Positions 1 to 9,490 of a stretch of DNA of 64,000 nt are shown in pieces. Positions within the stretch are counted from its first letter, which is position 1, and every line of letters starts with the position of its first letter. Source of the stretch: JANJTY01 sp038257155. GTDB taxonomy: Bacteria; Pseudomonadota; Gammaproteobacteria; Xanthomonadales; Xanthomonadaceae. The stretch covers positions 62,001-126,000 of the forward strand of contig JBBSJP010000001.1 of assembly GCA_038257155.1 (NCBI GenBank), given 5' to 3'. The notes below the pieces were generated by a model, which did not search any database, was not told where the DNA came from, and worked only from the letters and a program-made list of their open reading frames with translations. Position numbers and translations under genes: made by a program.

Positions 1-129
1 GAACGGGTGTGGGTTGGCGCACCAGCAGCGACGCATTGGCCTTCCGGTCTTGCTGATTGTTGCGAGCAAGCTCGAGCAGGCCTCGCGCACCATGCGGCTG
101 TTTCAATCCAACTCAGGATCCTTCCCAAC

Positions 130-891
130 GTGCCCGTCCATTTCCCGCTCCGGTTGATCGCCCGCCGCATGATCGCGCCAACCGTCGCGCATCTGACCTT
201 CCTGCGCGACGATGGCGCGCCGCTGGACTTCATTCCTGGCCAGTTCGTGCAGGTGCATTTCCACTATCCGGATGGCAAGCCCACCAAGCGCAGTTATTCA
301 CTGGCGACGATCCACGACCACAGCCTGGCACCGGGTGATGCCGTGGAAATCGCGGTCAGCTATGTGGCGGGTGGCGCGGCGACTGCGCTGTTCGAAAACC
401 TGCAGGCAGGCGAGAACATCGAAGCCAGCGGCCCGTTCGGGCGCTTCTGCCTGATGCCGAACGACAGCAATGCCCGTTATCTGCTGATCGCAACCGGCAC
501 CGGCGTCACACCCTATCGCGCGATGCTGCCCGAGTTGGCCAGGCAGATCCGCGAGCGCGGCGTCGAGGTGGTGCTGCTGTTCGGCGCGCGCAACGCGGCC
601 GAGCTGATCTATGGCGACGAGTTCCGCGCCTTTGCCACTGCCACGCCGGGCTTTCGTTTCATTCCGTGTTTCTCGCGCGAGTTGCCCGCCGATGCACACG
701 CCGACACCCGACAGGGTTATGTGCAGGCGGCGCTGACCGAGCTGGCGCCCGATCCCCAGCGCGACATCGCCTACCTCTGCGGCAACCCCAACATGGTCGA
801 CGCCTGCTTCGAGACGCTGAAGGAGTTGGGCCTGCCGGTGCCGCATATTCGCCGCGAAAAGTACGTAAGCTCTGCCGGTCAAAAACGCTAA
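130..891 (+). CDS. fpr: Ferredoxin--NADP(+) reductase
   Basis: Flavoprotein that moves electrons between NADP(H) and ferredoxin or flavodoxin in the cytoplasm, usually for redox balance and oxidative-stress defence. The FAD-binding motif RSYSLA follows an N-terminal beta-barrel, and the NADP-binding loop TGTGVTPYRAML and a late CGNPNMVDACFE segment follow in the expected order. The reading frame is open back to base 7. I chose the GTG at 130 because the protein then has 253 residues, normal for the family, and begins just before the conserved barrel. The stop codon (889-891) lies inside the left terminal repeat of the genomic island, so the last few residues (after KYVSS) may be supplied by the inserted element. 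The family call is firm; the start and the native C-terminus are less sure. Confidence 0.9.
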   Translation: MPVHFPLRLIARRMIAPTVAHLTFLRDDGAPLDFIPGQFVQVHFHYPDGKPTKRSYSLATIHDHSLAPGDAVEIAVSYVAGGAATALFENLQAGENIEASGPFGRFCLMPNDSNARYLLIATGTGVTPYRAMLPELARQIRERGVEVVLLFGARNAAELIYGDEFRAFATATPGFRFIPCFSRELPADAHADTRQGYVQAALTELAPDPQRDIAYLCGNPNMVDACFETLKELGLPVPHIRREKYVSSAGQKR

Positions 892-901
892 ATCACCGGA
901 A
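888..901 (+). repeat. Left terminal inverted repeat of the island
   Basis: CTAAATCACCGGAA. Its partner, read on the minus strand at 36914-36929, is CTAAATTCTACCGGAA, differing by a two-base indel and one substitution. It contains the fpr stop codon. Likely part of the recombinase crossover or arm site; this role is inferred. Confidence 0.6.
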
Positions 902-948
902 GTTGCGTCGGGACCAGAGTGGCATACCCTGTCCAGAAGAGTGAACTG

Positions 949-969
949 GCAGATTCGTTATGCGCTTTG
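949..969 (+). repeat. Inner left-end repeat overlapping the ginA start
   Basis: GCAGATTCGTTATGCGCTTTG. It resembles the complement of 36807-36827 (GCAGTATTCGCATAGCGTTTG), with small indels. It overlaps the ATG of the first recombinase gene, so recombinase binding here could repress that gene. The resemblance is seen; the function is inferred. Confidence 0.45.
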
Positions 970-2282
970 TTTGGCCGCCTGATGGGTTTTTCGTTGAACG
1001 TGACCTTCCGAAGCTGCAGCATGTCCCATTGCTGCTGGATGCCGGCAGTTTTCCGCTGGAGGCGAATCGTTACGTCATAGAGCGCTGTCTTGGCGAATGG
1101 GCGCCAGACATGGACGAAGATGACGACCCCACCGTTCTCACGCTGAAGTCGAGAGCCAATTTAGCGACGCGCCTCTGCGCGTTTTTCTTCTGGCTCGACC
1201 AGAAAGACCAGCGGGACTGGCGGCGACTCGATTACTCGGACCTGCTTGGTTACCAACTGGGCCTGCAACTGGGCACTGCGAATGCCAGTGCGAGGCCGCT
1301 GAAGGAAGCGTCCGTCAACGCTTACGTTGACGAGGCGTGCGGTTTCCTGAACTGGGCAGCCGTGCGCGGGTTGCGCGGGCGCTTTAAGGTTCCAAGGCGC
1401 AGAAAACGCATCGCAAGCGCGAGCCGCGGAGCACACGCGCATAGCCACAAAGGACGCGTCGTCAGCACACGGCAAGGCGCGCTACAAGTGCATGATTTCG
1501 AGCCCGATATCCTGCCCACAGCAGCAAAGATCGAGCGCTGGATGGGCGTAATGCGTAAGCGGCACCCCATCAAGGCCTTAGAGTTCGAGCTGATGGTTCG
1601 CACCGGGTGCCGAATTTCCGAGGCCCACCACCTGCGTTTGGCGTGTTTCCCTCGGCGGGAAAATCAGTGGACGGATCCATGGCGCAAACAAGGGTGGGTT
1701 CCGGTCCTGCTGCGGTATGGCGTCAAAGGCCCCAAGGTATCGCCCAGTTCGGACCTCAGCACACGATCCCGTACGATCCAGGTGCCGATCGATCTGGCGG
1801 AACGCATCGAGCACTACCTGAGCTTCGTTCGGCCCAATCTGCTCGCGCGCTATCACCGTGGCGGCCGCAAGGATGAGGCACGCACTGACCGACTGTGGCT
1901 TGGAGAGTCCACCTACCAGCCCGTGGCCTACTCCACGTTATACAAGGCATGGACAACGTGTCCGCATTGCCCAGACCACTGGCATCCGCATGCAGCGCGG
2001 CACTATTTTTCGGTGGAGCAGATTGTTGAGTCGACGCGCAATTTTCTCGCTCTGAACGGCTTGCAAGAAGGGTTGGCGGGCAGCGGAGTTGGATGGTTGC
2101 ATGGACTCATGGCGGGCCAGGTCAGGCTGATCTTGTCGCCGTTGCTGGGGCATGTAGACGACAAAACCAGTGAGCGCTACCTGCGCGCAGCGAGGGCTAG
2201 GCTCCTCGGCGAGTTCGGCCATCCGCTTATTCGCTGGAACCAAATCATCGATGCCGATTTGGAGGAGCCTTCGCATGGCTGA
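960..2282 (+). CDS. ginA: Tyrosine recombinase, GinA-like (first of trio)
   Basis: Site-specific recombinase of 440 residues, probably cutting and joining the island ends. The catalytic fold is C-terminal: TGCRISEA (Arg about 218), a possible lysine in GVKGPK (about 256), HPHAARH (His344, Arg347), LLGHVD (His398) and the nucleophile candidate Tyr407 in SERYLR. The N-terminal 180 residues form the core-binding part, with a basic stretch PRRRKR. The ATG at 960 has no strong ribosome site and lies in a terminal repeat. The last bases overlap the start of the next recombinase gene. It is the gene nearest the insertion point, as expected for ginA. The family is certain; the gin name rests on operon layout. 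Confidence 0.85.
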   Translation: MRFVWPPDGFFVERDLPKLQHVPLLLDAGSFPLEANRYVIERCLGEWAPDMDEDDDPTVLTLKSRANLATRLCAFFFWLDQKDQRDWRRLDYSDLLGYQLGLQLGTANASARPLKEASVNAYVDEACGFLNWAAVRGLRGRFKVPRRRKRIASASRGAHAHSHKGRVVSTRQGALQVHDFEPDILPTAAKIERWMGVMRKRHPIKALEFELMVRTGCRISEAHHLRLACFPRRENQWTDPWRKQGWVPVLLRYGVKGPKVSPSSDLSTRSRTIQVPIDLAERIEHYLSFVRPNLLARYHRGGRKDEARTDRLWLGESTYQPVAYSTLYKAWTTCPHCPDHWHPHAARHYFSVEQIVESTRNFLALNGLQEGLAGSGVGWLHGLMAGQVRLILSPLLGHVDDKTSERYLRAARARLLGEFGHPLIRWNQIIDADLEEPSHG

Positions 2283-4227
2283 CGAAACGTCGACTGGCCC
2301 ATGGGTGGTCCAGTTGCTGCACAAGGATTTCCCGAACGCGAGCTTTGACCTCAGCGAGTTCGCGGTGGGCGCGTCAGAGCAAGGCAACAACATGTGGGCC
2401 GGCGGATTCAGTGGTCGCCCTGGGCTGTTGGCGGACCTCTTACCCTCGTTGAAAGTCAGTGTCCAAGGCCTCACACCGAAGGGTGCAATTAATTGTTGTA
2501 GGACTCCTCTACGCGCTTTCTGGCGCTACCTTGACGCTCGCGAATCCTATTTTTTGTCGAGGGGAATCGCACACCAAAAGGTAAACCGCCTGCACCACAT
2601 CACCGGCGTGACCTTTGACTCGTGGATGCAAGGGGGGCCCGACGGAGCATGGCAGGCAGCGTGTCCGACGTATGGAAGATCCCTGCGCCCCATCATCGAA
2701 GACGCGCTTCATGAAAGGGACCTGGATCCCATTCACACCGCCTCCATCAGCGATCCTCAGTTGACCCCCAAGGACACGGTCAGCGACGAAGAAGGTGTCG
2801 CGCTGATCCGTTACCTGCGCGGGCGCAGCATCGAAATCTTCCGCCGATGGCAACGGGCGGATGCGCTGGCGGCGCAGGGACGAGACCTCGCCGCGATCTA
2901 TCTTCAACACGGACGTCAGGGCCTTAAATCACTCGGGCTGATCTCCGAGGCGGATGCCCATGCAACGTATCGAGCCGTTGCAGAACAAGTGGGGACTCCG
3001 GCTCCGTCTGCATCCGACTTCATGGCGTCACTAGGATACGCTCAAGATCGCAGGCTCAAAAAAGTCAGCGGGTGGCCCTGCAACGTCCGTTGGATCGACC
3101 TGATCAAGGGGCAGCACCCCACATCCGAAGACGTATGTATTTTGGCGCTCCTGTGTATGGGGCGGTTGGCCTGGAACCCGAGCACACTGTTCAGTATCGA
3201 CATCGCCAACTGGCACGGTCCGTACGACGATCGCTATGAATGGGTCTACGCACCCAAAGCCCGTGCTGGCGGTGCTTTCCAGCATGGCGTCAGCGAGACC
3301 AACCAACGAACCGGGGCGTATTCGGTACTCAATCGCCTGATCGCGCGCTCCGCCCCGCTGCGCGCTTGGGTCCCTCAAAACCCGAGCGCTCACTCCACGC
3401 CCAGCATTGTCCAGCGGAGCCCCTTCGTGGGCGTCAATATGAGTCCAGGAGCGCCGGTTTTCGTCGTCAATCGCGATGGGGACCACGCCGTCAACAGACG
3501 TTTGCGCCAATGCATCCAGGAACACAACGCGCAGCCCGGTGCGTTGCAGGTGCGGGATATGACCGTATCAGATTTTCGTGATCTGGCTGCAGCGGTGATG
3601 TTCCGCGATAGCCGATACTCCATGTGGGTTGCGCAATTGTTGCTTGGGCATGCGAGTCAGCGTTCGACAATCCGCTACGGATACAGGAATGCTTCGCGCG
3701 AGGAATCGCACCGGCAGGTAGTCATGGTGGTGGGGGACATTCTCGATCAGGCCCGTGAGACCGGCCAGATGGACCCAACGCTGACTCGCGCTCGCGTCGA
3801 GGGCATCGAGGTCACGACGGACGCCAAAGCGAGGTTGGACGCATTCCGATCACAGCGCACTTACGCTGGCGTCAGGTGCGAAACGCCAACCGATCCGCCC
3901 AAACACATAGATCCAGAAAACCCCCGGGACGGCAGAACGCTGTGCGCGCAGGGCCATGCCTGCGTGTCACGGGGCTGTCCGGTCGCCACCGTGCTGCCGG
4001 ACAGCCTTGATCCCATTTGCCGTAGTGTCGCCGAGCTGGAGTGGCGCAGGGAGCGCTTGGGCGCTGTGCGGTGGGACAACAGCAGCGCCGCGGCGGATTT
4101 GCGCACACTGCGTGAAACACTCCAGCAGTGGCCGCCTGCGGAAGTAAAAACGCACCTTGATCGGTGGCGAAAGTTGTTGACCACCGGCGAGCACCGTCCA
4201 CTCATTTTGGGGGGGGCGCATGTCTAA
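2275..4227 (+). CDS. ginB: Tyrosine recombinase-like protein, GinB-like (second of trio)
   Basis: Large recombinase-like protein of 650 residues. The frame opens at 2170, but ATG 2275 is preferred because GGAGGAG lies 8 bases upstream and the gene then overlaps ginA by only 8 bases. The C-terminal catalytic-like block ends with LLGHASQRSTIRYGYR, giving the LGH...Y pattern. The usual first arginine motif is replaced by MGRLAWNPSTL, and the HxxR motif reads SDFRD, so the histidine is missing. It may therefore be a structural partner instead of a full catalyst. The tail holds CAQGHACVSRGC, a possible zinc site. The weakened active site is seen in the sequence; the role of the subunit is inferred. 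Confidence 0.8.
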   Translation: MADETSTGPWVVQLLHKDFPNASFDLSEFAVGASEQGNNMWAGGFSGRPGLLADLLPSLKVSVQGLTPKGAINCCRTPLRAFWRYLDARESYFLSRGIAHQKVNRLHHITGVTFDSWMQGGPDGAWQAACPTYGRSLRPIIEDALHERDLDPIHTASISDPQLTPKDTVSDEEGVALIRYLRGRSIEIFRRWQRADALAAQGRDLAAIYLQHGRQGLKSLGLISEADAHATYRAVAEQVGTPAPSASDFMASLGYAQDRRLKKVSGWPCNVRWIDLIKGQHPTSEDVCILALLCMGRLAWNPSTLFSIDIANWHGPYDDRYEWVYAPKARAGGAFQHGVSETNQRTGAYSVLNRLIARSAPLRAWVPQNPSAHSTPSIVQRSPFVGVNMSPGAPVFVVNRDGDHAVNRRLRQCIQEHNAQPGALQVRDMTVSDFRDLAAAVMFRDSRYSMWVAQLLLGHASQRSTIRYGYRNASREESHRQVVMVVGDILDQARETGQMDPTLTRARVEGIEVTTDAKARLDAFRSQRTYAGVRCETPTDPPKHIDPENPRDGRTLCAQGHACVSRGCPVATVLPDSLDPICRSVAELEWRRERLGAVRWDNSSAAADLRTLRETLQQWPPAEVKTHLDRWRKLLTTGEHRPLILGGAHV

Positions 4228-6298
4228 GTCTAAAGTTAACCAAGAAGGCCAATCGCAGGTGGAGCAGATCACCTTGCAGGTGATGGAGCAGACTGGCCTC
4301 ACGCCACAACAGTTGAAATCAGCCGATCATGCCCAGTTGCTGCAACTGCAGGGGCAACTGCTGATGGGGACGGTATGGGGCGTGTGGGAAGTTGCCGCAA
4401 ATCTGGTCGCAGACCATGAAATCGTCGATTCCAGACGCATATATCGCATCGACCTCACCGTTCCAACGGGCATGGATCCAACCTGCGCCAATGCGCACGC
4501 CGTCTGGGCGGAATTGATGCGATACGCCATTGCTCGGCGCAGCTTTCCACTGCGCGGAAAAGGAACTTCCAAGCGGCCTCGGTTCTCTACGCTGCTTGCA
4601 GAGATTCGGCTACTGGGGATGGCGACGCGGCAGTTCGCGCAACATCCTGGCCCGGGATTCTGGACGCGCTGCACTGCCGACCAGATGGTGCTTTGGTTCG
4701 GTGGGAAGAGCGGCGCGAGCCTAACCAATAAGCTGAGACAACTCAGCGTATTGGGCGCGATTGTTGATGCGCCCGCAGGGCGCAAGAAACCAAAGGGAAC
4801 CGCCCCAGCTCGCCACCGCACGGGCGAGCCCGAGGACACTCAGGTACCGCAATTGGACACGCAGTATCTTCCTCTGCCGGACCCATTCACCGCCGCGGCA
4901 GGGCAGCGTGCCCTGTACATGACCGAGCAGGTCGGTCCTACGCTGCTAAGCGCCCTGGAGCACTGCGCTACGGTGCCGCTGCGGCGCCTGAACAAGAATC
5001 CTCGCACGCCCGGTTGCGGCGAGCCGCTCGGTAACGGTCAGCAAGCGGCTGTTAAGGCAAGCACTCTGGATCCCATCATTGCCCGATGGGCCTGGCAGGA
5101 CTTAGATGGGCACGCACTGGCCGCGCTGCGTTACGACGTTTTCTTTACTCAAAACCAAAAAGGTGAGTTTGCGTGGCCGCCGCGCACCTACGCACAAGCT
5201 GTGGCGGCGCTGATGGTGCTGCAAGGCGCGCATCTGTTCCTGATTGCTCTTGCCGACGGCGGCCGCCACGGTGAGATCCTGTCGGTCAAGGAAGGCGCGC
5301 TCGGGCGCAGCGAAACCGATGCACCAACCCTGACCAGCCGAACGCGCAAGATCGACCCCAACGACGGGCGTGAGCACGAGGTGCCCTTGCCTGCCGCCGT
5401 GCAAGCAGCTGTGCTGCAGCAGGAGCGCTTGGCGCGCTTTCTCAAGAAATCTCAGGGGATCAGCGGGCAACACTTATGGGTGCAGATCGCCAGGAAACGC
5501 GGCAATTCCTTGAAGAGTTTCGATAGCACTCTCGATGCCTTTGTGCGAGCGTTTCGGCTAGAGCCACTATTGGGCGACTCCAATCTCCATATGCACCGCT
5601 TTCGCAAAACGCTGGCGCGTATCGTCGCGCTAGCGCTCGTACACGCTCCCAAGATTTTGATGGAGGTGTTTGGCCACCGCGACGAGCAGATGACGGTGAT
5701 GCGATACATCCTCTCGGACGCTGGACTGCTCAAGGAAATTCAGGAGATCACCCGCGAGCTACTGGTACTGAAGGGCATCTGGACAATCGAGAACCTCGAC
5801 GCAATGCAAGGCAAGGGCGCGCAGCGCCTGCGCGAGCGCTGGTCCCAGCACGCCAAGTTGGTCGGAAAGAGCGCGTTGGAGCCGCAGACGATTCGGGAGT
5901 TCGTTGAGACAGTGTTTGAGGGTGGGCAGGCGCTCGCTGTGATTGCACCGGGCATTCTCTGCACGAGCTTTACCAAGGGCGGCCGCTGCAACGAATACGG
6001 TGGTGGAAAGCCAAACCCGGAGCACTGCAGTCCGCAATGCGAGCATCAGGTGGCCTGCCCAACGTATGAAAGCGTCGATACATTTGAGGTTGAGGACGCC
6101 ATCCTCAACGCGCTGAACACCGCCGACTACCTGCTCCGTCAGTTGGGTGAGGCTGAAGCGAGGAACGAGGATATGGTGGTTGCCACGTTTGCCGGGCAAA
6201 TCAGGTCGCTGGTGGGACGATGGCTTGAAATTGATCAACATGTCGCGACACATCCGCTGGGCCATAGATTCATCCCGGTGCACTTGGTGGCGCCATGA
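4220..6298 (+). CDS. ginC: Tyrosine recombinase, GinC-like (third of trio)
   Basis: Recombinase of 692 residues with a complete catalytic set: DGGRHGEI (Arg, near residue 350), HRFRK (His-x-x-Arg, near 460), VFGHRDEQ (His, near 482) and Tyr in VMRYILSD (near 495). Beyond the catalytic domain are about 190 residues, including a cysteine-rich patch (CTSFTKGGRC, then EHCSPQCEH and ACPTYES) that probably binds zinc and may contact DNA or the partner recombinases. ATG 4220 follows a run of G and overlaps ginB by 8 bases, implying translational coupling. It overlaps the next small gene by ATGA. The three recombinases probably act together, as in RIT, Tn554 and GInt elements. Confidence 0.85.
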   Translation: MSKSKVNQEGQSQVEQITLQVMEQTGLTPQQLKSADHAQLLQLQGQLLMGTVWGVWEVAANLVADHEIVDSRRIYRIDLTVPTGMDPTCANAHAVWAELMRYAIARRSFPLRGKGTSKRPRFSTLLAEIRLLGMATRQFAQHPGPGFWTRCTADQMVLWFGGKSGASLTNKLRQLSVLGAIVDAPAGRKKPKGTAPARHRTGEPEDTQVPQLDTQYLPLPDPFTAAAGQRALYMTEQVGPTLLSALEHCATVPLRRLNKNPRTPGCGEPLGNGQQAAVKASTLDPIIARWAWQDLDGHALAALRYDVFFTQNQKGEFAWPPRTYAQAVAALMVLQGAHLFLIALADGGRHGEILSVKEGALGRSETDAPTLTSRTRKIDPNDGREHEVPLPAAVQAAVLQQERLARFLKKSQGISGQHLWVQIARKRGNSLKSFDSTLDAFVRAFRLEPLLGDSNLHMHRFRKTLARIVALALVHAPKILMEVFGHRDEQMTVMRYILSDAGLLKEIQEITRELLVLKGIWTIENLDAMQGKGAQRLRERWSQHAKLVGKSALEPQTIREFVETVFEGGQALAVIAPGILCTSFTKGGRCNEYGGGKPNPEHCSPQCEHQVACPTYESVDTFEVEDAILNALNTADYLLRQLGEAEARNEDMVVATFAGQIRSLVGRWLEIDQHVATHPLGHRFIPVHLVAP

Positions 6299-6786
6299 GC
6301 AAGACCAGCAAGCTCGCCGAAACATCGGCTCAGGCGCGAAGCGCCCTGGTGGTCTCCAAGATACGGGCGGCTATGGAGCTGATGGAACTGGAGATAGCAG
6401 AGAATGACGGCGTGTACATCAGCGGCCGGCTTAGCCTCAATGAGGTGTGCCGGCGAGCGGGCGTGCATCCGATCACCATGCAAGGATCCGCGCACAAGAC
6501 CACCACCAAGCCCATGGTGATTGCATGGTTGGAGAAGGTAAAGAACTCGACAATCACCGGCAAGCGCTCGGTGCGTGCGGAGGTCACCAAGCGTGCTCGC
6601 AACGCAGAAGACGAGTTGCGAGAACTCGCCGCGCACTTCCAGCTCCGCGAAAACGAGATCCCGCGCTTGAACGAAGAGAACGCGCTACTGACGAAGCGCG
6701 TTCAGGAGTTGGAGGCGGAGATCTTGCGACTACAGGTGGCTGTGTCCGAAGGTCGCGTAGTCCAGATGCCGAAGAGGAAGCGCTAA
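6295..6786 (+). CDS. ginD: Small HTH/coiled-coil protein, GinD-like
   Basis: Protein of 163 residues, translationally coupled to ginC by ATGA. The N-terminal third contains a helix-turn-helix-like segment (LNEVCRRAGVHPITMQ). The C-terminal half is a long charged coiled coil with heptad leucines (ELRELAAHF, LLTKRVQELEAEILRL). Size, position and architecture match GinD of GInt islands and recall TnpC of Tn554, a small accessory protein that helps set recombination direction. It probably binds DNA near the ends or bridges the recombinases. The family call is moderate because small coiled-coil proteins carry little diagnostic sequence. Confidence 0.7.
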   Translation: MSKTSKLAETSAQARSALVVSKIRAAMELMELEIAENDGVYISGRLSLNEVCRRAGVHPITMQGSAHKTTTKPMVIAWLEKVKNSTITGKRSVRAEVTKRARNAEDELRELAAHFQLRENEIPRLNEENALLTKRVQELEAEILRLQVAVSEGRVVQMPKRKR

Positions 6787-7271
6787 TGCCTCGGCCCAGC
6801 AGCGTGGTCGCCAACTGGAAGCCAAAGCTCGAAGCCTGGCTCAACGAACAGGAGGAGGCCTATCGGGCACAGTGGGAAGGACAGCGAAGAGCCACGTTGC
6901 CGAGTACAAGTGACGGCATGGTCAACGTGACCTCGGTCGCCAAGGCCTTGAATTGCCCCAAGGCCTATCTCTACGACTATCCCGAACTCCAATCGCTCGT
7001 TGACCTGTTCGCCGAAGGACAAGGGCTTCTGCCATGCGGCGCTCGCACTCAAGGGATGGCAGATCAGGTAGTCAAAGACCGAGTCGTGGCGATAGCCAAG
7101 ACCGCCAAGGCGGACGCCCAGGCTGCGGTCGAGTCTCGCGCCGCGCTGCAGGCGGCGCTGGCCAGAATCGCGGCTCAAGAACGGGAGATGGTGTCGCTAC
7201 GTCTGCAGGTCCAGTCCCTTGAGGAGCAGCTCTACCTGATACACCAAGGGATCGCGGTAAGGGTTCGCTGA
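6786..7271 (+). CDS. Second small DNA-binding/coiled-coil protein in the gin operon
   Basis: Protein of 161 residues. The frame is open from 6447, but the ATG at 6786 overlaps the ginD stop as TAATG, so this start is preferred. It has the same plan as its upstream neighbour: a putative DNA-binding N-terminus (VTSVAKALNCPKAYLYDYPEL, HTH-like) and a C-terminal alanine- and glutamine-rich coiled coil (ALARIAAQEREMVSLRLQV). It may be a diverged duplicate of ginD or a second recombination accessory factor. I do not recognise a named family. Overlap with genes on both sides shows it belongs to the recombinase operon. Confidence 0.65.
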   Translation: MPRPSSVVANWKPKLEAWLNEQEEAYRAQWEGQRRATLPSTSDGMVNVTSVAKALNCPKAYLYDYPELQSLVDLFAEGQGLLPCGARTQGMADQVVKDRVVAIAKTAKADAQAAVESRAALQAALARIAAQEREMVSLRLQVQSLEEQLYLIHQGIAVRVR

Positions 7272-9490
7272 TGCGGGTTGTCGCCACGTCCATCTTGGCC
7301 CGATCGACGACCGGTGTGATTTTTTCCGCGCTGTCTGATGGCGGAGTGCGGGTTCGGATCAATGTGCCGCGAATGGATGGCATGGAGATCGTTGTGGGCG
7401 GCGCTTATCTGGCCCACGGGGAGCAAGAAACCTATATCGATGGGCAGGGCCGCGCCCACCGCCAGATTCGGGCGGACCGAATTGAGCGACTGAAGGTCAC
7501 AGGACGCTTGCTGGGGCCATGGCTGGAGCAACTGCCGCACGTGGGCCCCGTGCGCGCCCAGAGGCTTCTGGATGCATTTGGCGATGGGTTGCTTGATGTG
7601 CTCTCCGATCCCACTTCGATCGAGCGGGTCGCCGTGGTGATCGATCCACAACGACCCGCATTGGCGCTGAAGCTCGCCACCGTGGTGATGGCCGCAACCG
7701 CCCTGCATGAGGGCGAGCAAACCGTCGCGATGGCACGCGCACGATTCCTCGCCCGCCTGGAAGGTCTTGGCCTCAACAACCCTCGAGTCGCGAAGCAACT
7801 GTGGCGATTGATCGGCGCTCTGGATGCCGAGGACAAGCTGCTAGCGAATCCTTACCTCGCAGCGTCTCTGCTCCCATGGAGGACGGTCGATGAAGTTGGC
7901 AGACGGCTGCTCGGTGCGCGGGGAGATTCGGGTGACCAAGATAGCCATGAAGCACGTCTGCTGGGCGCGCTCGATAGTGTTTGGCGCGGCGTACTGGCCG
8001 ACGGTGATACCGCAATACCGCACCGGCAACTGCGCGTTCAATTGGCGAGGCGACGCGTTGACGCGGATCGCGCGATCGAGCAGGGCCGGACGACTGGGAC
8101 GTTGATTGAAAGTGACGCTGTTTTCCGAGCCCCGGGAGCAGCGTGGCTGGAAGCGGATCTTGCTGAGCGCATTCAGCGCATCGCGTCTGTGCCTTCTCTC
8201 TCTGCGCGCTATTCCGCTGATGAACTTGATCGGATCATCGCGGAGGCCGAGCATGCAGCGAACTTCAGGCTGACTGCCGAGCAGCGATCCGTCGTTTTCA
8301 TGCTGCTGTCGCGCCCTGTCTGCGTGTTGCAAGGCGGTGCCGGCGTGGGCAAGACGGCGGTCACTGCGGTGGTTTGCGGCGCCTGGGAACGCATGGGGGG
8401 AAATGTGGTGCTGACCGCACTGTCGGGTAAGGCCGCACTGCAGTTGATGCGAGGCGCATCGACGCAGAACGCGCCGCGCTTGGGCTACACCGCGGCACGC
8501 CTGCTGCGCATGCTGGATGCGCAGTCGTCGATGGAACAGGTGCCGGCTGATTGGCCGACAATTGATGGTTCTACGTTGCTAATTGTCGACGAGGCCTCAA
8601 TGATCGACACGCCCACGCTACGCCAGCTCATCACTCATCTGGTTCCGGGTAGTCAGCTCTTGATGGTGGGCGACGTGGGCCAGCTCCCGCCTATCGGCAT
8701 CGGTCGCTGTTTCCATGACCTGGTGGATGACGGACGCTGGGCGAGCCATCTCAATACGGTTTTGCGCCAGGCCAGCGACTCGCCGATTCCACATGTCGCC
8801 GCAGAGATTCGACGTGGCACGATGCCTCACTTGCCTCTCTATGACGGGCAGGCGAGCGGCATCTACTTGCTGGAGTCTGACGGGCGCGAGGCACTACCCG
8901 CGTGGCTTCAGACCTACCGCTCGTTATGTTCAGTCCATCCATCATCAGAAGTCTTGGCAATTGCTGCGCTCACGCGCAGCGTTGAATGGCTCAATACCGA
9001 AGCGGCGACGCTGCGGCGCCAACAGGCCGGCGCGCCCGACCCGATCAGGCTAGGTCCGTACGCCACTGTTACTCAGGGCGATCCGGTGGTCTGTCGTCAA
9101 AATCGATACGCGGACGGCATCGTCAATGGGATGCTGGGCATCGTTGATCGCGTGATAAGCGAGCGCGAGGTGCTGATCACATGGGACGGGGAACCGGGAC
9201 CGCGGTCGCTGTGTGACGAAGGCCTGGCCGACATAGGGTTGGCGTACGGCATCACATGCCACAAATCGCAGGGCAGTTCTGCACAAGCGGTGATCGTCTT
9301 GTTGGAAGACAGTCGCTTGCTCACGCGCGAGTGGCTCTATACCGCCATCACCCGATCTCGCTCACTTGTGGTGTTGATTGGGACCAGCCATCTGCTGCGC
9401 CGTGCGATACAGAACCTCACTCGGCGGCTGACCGGCTTTGCTCTTGATGCGAACCAAACGGTTTGTGTGCACACCGATCGAGCTGATTAG
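7271..9490 (+). CDS. RecD-like superfamily 1 helicase
   Basis: ATP-dependent DNA helicase of 739 residues, RecD2/TraA type. A helix-hairpin-helix-like stretch (LPHVGPVRAQRLLDAF, near residue 90) precedes the motor. Walker A is GGAGVGKTA (about 354-362), Walker B is LLIVDEASMID, motif III is GDVGQLPPIG, and the late SF1B motifs are AYGITCHKSQGSS and LYTAITRSRS. It starts at TGATG, overlapping the previous gene, so it is the sixth gene of the recombinase operon. It could unwind or protect the excised circle, or process ends during transfer. The family call is firm; its role in the element is inferred. After the stop, 9491-9746 holds no gene I can support. Confidence 0.85.
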   Translation: MRVVATSILARSTTGVIFSALSDGGVRVRINVPRMDGMEIVVGGAYLAHGEQETYIDGQGRAHRQIRADRIERLKVTGRLLGPWLEQLPHVGPVRAQRLLDAFGDGLLDVLSDPTSIERVAVVIDPQRPALALKLATVVMAATALHEGEQTVAMARARFLARLEGLGLNNPRVAKQLWRLIGALDAEDKLLANPYLAASLLPWRTVDEVGRRLLGARGDSGDQDSHEARLLGALDSVWRGVLADGDTAIPHRQLRVQLARRRVDADRAIEQGRTTGTLIESDAVFRAPGAAWLEADLAERIQRIASVPSLSARYSADELDRIIAEAEHAANFRLTAEQRSVVFMLLSRPVCVLQGGAGVGKTAVTAVVCGAWERMGGNVVLTALSGKAALQLMRGASTQNAPRLGYTAARLLRMLDAQSSMEQVPADWPTIDGSTLLIVDEASMIDTPTLRQLITHLVPGSQLLMVGDVGQLPPIGIGRCFHDLVDDGRWASHLNTVLRQASDSPIPHVAAEIRRGTMPHLPLYDGQASGIYLLESDGREALPAWLQTYRSLCSVHPSSEVLAIAALTRSVEWLNTEAATLRRQQAGAPDPIRLGPYATVTQGDPVVCRQNRYADGIVNGMLGIVDRVISEREVLITWDGEPGPRSLCDEGLADIGLAYGITCHKSQGSSAQAVIVLLEDSRLLTREWLYTAITRSRSLVVLIGTSHLLRRAIQNLTRRLTGFALDANQTVCVHTDRAD

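Noticed and set aside
888..960. A tRNA gene as the island attachment site
   Set aside because: No tRNA-like sequence is present at either boundary; the left junction is the end of a protein gene.
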